From: Thermobacillus xylanilyticus
GTDB taxonomy: Bacteria; Bacillota; Bacilli; Paenibacillales; Paenibacillaceae
Direction of reading: 5' to 3'
DNA length: 64,000 nt
Assembly: GCF_907165215.1 (NCBI RefSeq)
Contig: NZ_CAJRAY010000097.1
Location: 33,507-97,506 of the forward strand
This document shows, one piece after another, positions 61,979-64,000 of the stretch. The notes under the pieces are model-generated. The model ran no database searches. It was not told where the DNA came from and was given only the letters and a program-made list of their open reading frames with translations. Each line of letters opens with the position of its first letter. The first letter of the stretch is position 1. A program made the translations under genes and the position numbers.

Positions 61979-62873
61979 AGCGAGACCGCTGGTGGAAGTG
62001 CGGGGCCTCAAGAAGCATTTCGTGAAGGGCCGCGACATCTGGGGCCGGCCGACGAGTGTGCTGCGCGCGGTCGACGGCGTCAGCTTCCACATCCGGAAGG
62101 GCGAGACGTTCGGGCTCGTCGGCGAGTCGGGCAGCGGCAAATCGACGGTCGGGCGCTGCATTCTGCGGCTGTACGATTACACGGACGGGGAGGTCCGTTT
62201 CGACGGGCAGGATCTGTCGCGGCTCGGCGACAAGCAGCTGAAACCGTTCCGCCGGCGGATCCAGTCGATCTTCCAGGATCCGTATTCGTCGCTCAATCCG
62301 GGCATGAACGTGCTGGAGCTGATCGGCGAGCCGATGAACATTCACGGCCTCTATCCCGGCAAGGAGGAGCGGGCGGAGGTCATCGCGGGTTTGCTCGAGA
62401 AGGTCGGCCTGAAGCGCGACCATTTATATCGCTATCCGCACGAGTTCAGCGGCGGCCAGCGCCAGCGCATCTCGATCGCCCGCGCCCTGTCGGTGCGGCC
62501 GGAGTTCGTCATCTGCGATGAGCCGATCTCCGCGCTCGACGTGTCGGTGCAGGCGCAGGTCGTGAACATGCTGGAAGATTTGCAGGACGAGTTCGGACTC
62601 ACCTACCTGTTCATTGCGCATGACCTGGCGATGGTGCGGCATATCTCGGACCGGATCGGCGTCATGTACCGCGGCCGCCTGGTCGAAGTGGCGGACAGCG
62701 ACGAGCTGTACGACAATCCGCTCCATCCCTACACGCAGGCGCTGCTCTCGGCCATACCGGTGCCGGATCCGCGGGCGGAGATCCGGCGGATTCGCTACGA
62801 GCCGCATGATTGGACGGGCGAACCGGCGGAGCTCCGGGAAGTGAGCCCCGGGCACTTCGTCGCCCTGAGTTGA
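61968..62873 (+). CDS. Peptide ABC transporter ATP-binding protein (DppF type)
   Basis: A 301-residue ATPase: [76 protein letters not shown] and [15 protein letters not shown]. It lacks the C-terminal Cys cluster usually present; the protein ends soon after [19 protein letters not shown] with [12 protein letters not shown]. It pairs with the DppD-type ATPase to power the transporter. Confidence 0.94.
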
Positions 62874-62904
62874 GCGGGGTTGATTATCCAGGAGGGGACG
62901 AGGC

Positions 62905-63348
62905 ATGAGTCAGGCAAGGGTGAAGATTTCCCAGCAGCATGCGCTGCTGATCGAGTCGCTGCGGGGCCGCGACTGGACCGACGATGAACTGCTCGGCATT
63001 TCCGGTCGCGGCGGTCTGCCGAAGGATGACAGCGTGTTCGCATTTGATTATGAAGAGCTGCGGGAATTCGCGGTTCGGGAGCCGGAGCTTTATGCCTCAG
63101 CGGTCCGCGAAGGCTACCGGATGAAGTTCAATACGCTGGGCGGACTCCGCTGCTGGCTGTACCTGGCCTTCGGCGGGGAGCCGCATATCGACCGTCGGCC
63201 CGGGCTTGAGGGCATCTCGGCGATTCTGACCGACGGGCAGCTGGCGAAGCTTGAGGAAGCTCTCGCTTACGGATGGCAGGTGCAGCAGGTCGGCGAATCG
63301 CTGGACAGCGGCAAAGCGACGTACCGGATCGAGCCGGCCGTACGATAG
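62905..63348 (+). CDS. Conserved-looking hypothetical protein
   Basis: A 147-residue soluble protein starting at ATG 62905 with the excellent ribosome site AGGAGGGGACGAGGC. It is rich in charged residues and Trp, without a signal or membrane helix; LRCWLYLAFGGEPHID and LTDGQLAKLEEALAYGWQVQ look like helical, well-folded segments. I do not recognise the family. It lies 31 bp after the DppF-type gene and may be a passenger of that operon. Confidence 0.6.
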   Translation: MSQARVKISQQHALLIESLRGRDWTDDELLGISGRGGLPKDDSVFAFDYEELREFAVREPELYASAVREGYRMKFNTLGGLRCWLYLAFGGEPHIDRRPGLEGISAILTDGQLAKLEEALAYGWQVQQVGESLDSGKATYRIEPAVR

Positions 63349-63380
63349 CGCAGGTGCGTCCGCAGAAACGCATGCAGGCG

Positions 63381-63875
63381 TCAAGGCGTTAGGCTTGTCC
63401 TGATCACGCGCCAAGCCTCGATCAGCTGCTCCAGGCTTTTCGAAGCGTTGGCGGGGGAGGTGGAGGGCAGGCAGACCGCCTTCCGGCCGATTTTCGGCGC
63501 GATCAGTTTGTTGAAAAAGTGTTCCGCCTTCTTGCCGCTGACGAAGATTTGCCGGATGTCCGCGGTGTTCAGGATCGGCGTCAGATCGTTGGGGACGGCA
63601 TTCCGGATCGTCTGGTCCGAACTGCCCTCGATGTCGCAGCGCGCGATCACGTCCCACAAGGCGATTCGGTTCCCCAGCAGGAATGCCCTTTTTTCTTCGA
63701 CCGTTCGGGGAACGTCCTGTTCGAATACGGCCGCAACCACGCGCCAGAAGCGGTTTTGCGGAGTTTCGTAGTAAAACTTCGCCTCTCTCGATTTCACCGA
63801 CGGAAAGCTGCCGAGAATGAGAATCCCGCTGTTCTCATCGTAAATCGGCGGCATGTTGTGGATGGCGGTGGTCAT
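63381..63875 (-). CDS. DNA-deoxyinosine glycosylase (uracil-DNA-glycosylase superfamily)
   Basis: A 164-residue HDG-type glycosylase. Motif 1 region reads ILILGSFPSVKSREAKFYYETPQNRFWRVV, and the C-terminal leucine-loop motif is LPSTSPANASKS. These fit the family 6 UDG-like enzymes that remove deaminated adenine (hypoxanthine) from DNA. The start ATG is at 63875. It is convergent with the hypothetical gene. Downstream to the window edge (63876-64000) the AT-rich sequence shows no clear gene. Confidence 0.88.
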   Translation of the reverse strand: MTTAIHNMPPIYDENSGILILGSFPSVKSREAKFYYETPQNRFWRVVAAVFEQDVPRTVEEKRAFLLGNRIALWDVIARCDIEGSSDQTIRNAVPNDLTPILNTADIRQIFVSGKKAEHFFNKLIAPKIGRKAVCLPSTSPANASKSLEQLIEAWRVIRTSLTP

Positions 63876-64000
63876 AATTCTTCAGCTCCCCTGGGATCGT
63901 CTGCGCCATATAAAGATATTTTCAACTAAAATCATACAAAAGTAAACCTAAATTTCGAAAGCCCGTAATATCAAACACTGAATATAGTGGATCTGCCTCG

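Overview
The window looks like chromosome from a high-GC, spore-forming Firmicute of the Paenibacillaceae (Paenibacillus/Cohnella/Thermobacillus-like). This is an inference. It rests on strong AGGAGG-type ribosome sites, YesM/YesN-type two-component systems, many sugar ABC transporters, lipoproteins with copper-amine-oxidase N-terminal-like domains, a SpoVB-like flippase, CtaA, a YuzB-like protein and futalosine-pathway MqnE. I saw no rRNA, tRNA, phage, insertion sequence or CRISPR array.

Layout. 1-3.1 kb: end of a membrane transglutaminase-like protein, then a class B penicillin-binding protein. 3.1-13.1 kb: sugar locus 1, made of a membrane-anchored sugar-binding protein, a YesM/LytS-like kinase, a YesN-like regulator whose receiver is deleted, an AT-rich ABC exporter that looks inserted, then a ChvE-GguA-GguB-type sugar ABC transporter. 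13.2-23.5 kb: housekeeping and envelope genes (HAD phosphatase, DUF456, ThuA-like, flippase, two tandem paralogous lipoproteins, thioredoxin-like, CtaA, HEPN-like protein, SDR). 23.6-27.7 kb: iron-sulfur genes (NfuA-like, YuzB-like, MqnE, IscA-like) and small proteins. 27.9-39.1 kb: chemoreceptor plus sugar locus 2, a complete paralogue of locus 1. 39.2-42.3 kb: an intergenic repeat array followed by decayed genes. 42.4-51.7 kb, minus strand: a sucrose-type operon (binding protein, two permeases, Nif3-like, PfkB kinase, GH13_18 phosphorylase) with a LacI regulator, an esterase and the relic of a second sugar transporter. 51.9-57.1 kb: broken and intact acetyltransferases, a 51-bp tandem array, a broken DUF1801 gene, a NIT-type chemoreceptor and two small membrane proteins. 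57.4-62.9 kb: a complete dipeptide/oligopeptide ABC transporter. 62.9-63.9 kb: a hypothetical gene and a deoxyinosine-glycosylase-like gene.

Three things stand out. First, three intergenic arrays share a 51-bp period. Two of them carry the core AACGRAAY-N9-TTATTTG as two direct copies followed by two inverted copies; the third is eight tandem hairpin units. Second, at least eight genes are broken by deletions, frameshifts or stops. Third, sugar sensing is duplicated as two loci resembling XylFII-LytS-YesN, one with an apparently dead response regulator. All four binding-protein-first transport operons carry a stem-loop directly after the binding-protein gene.
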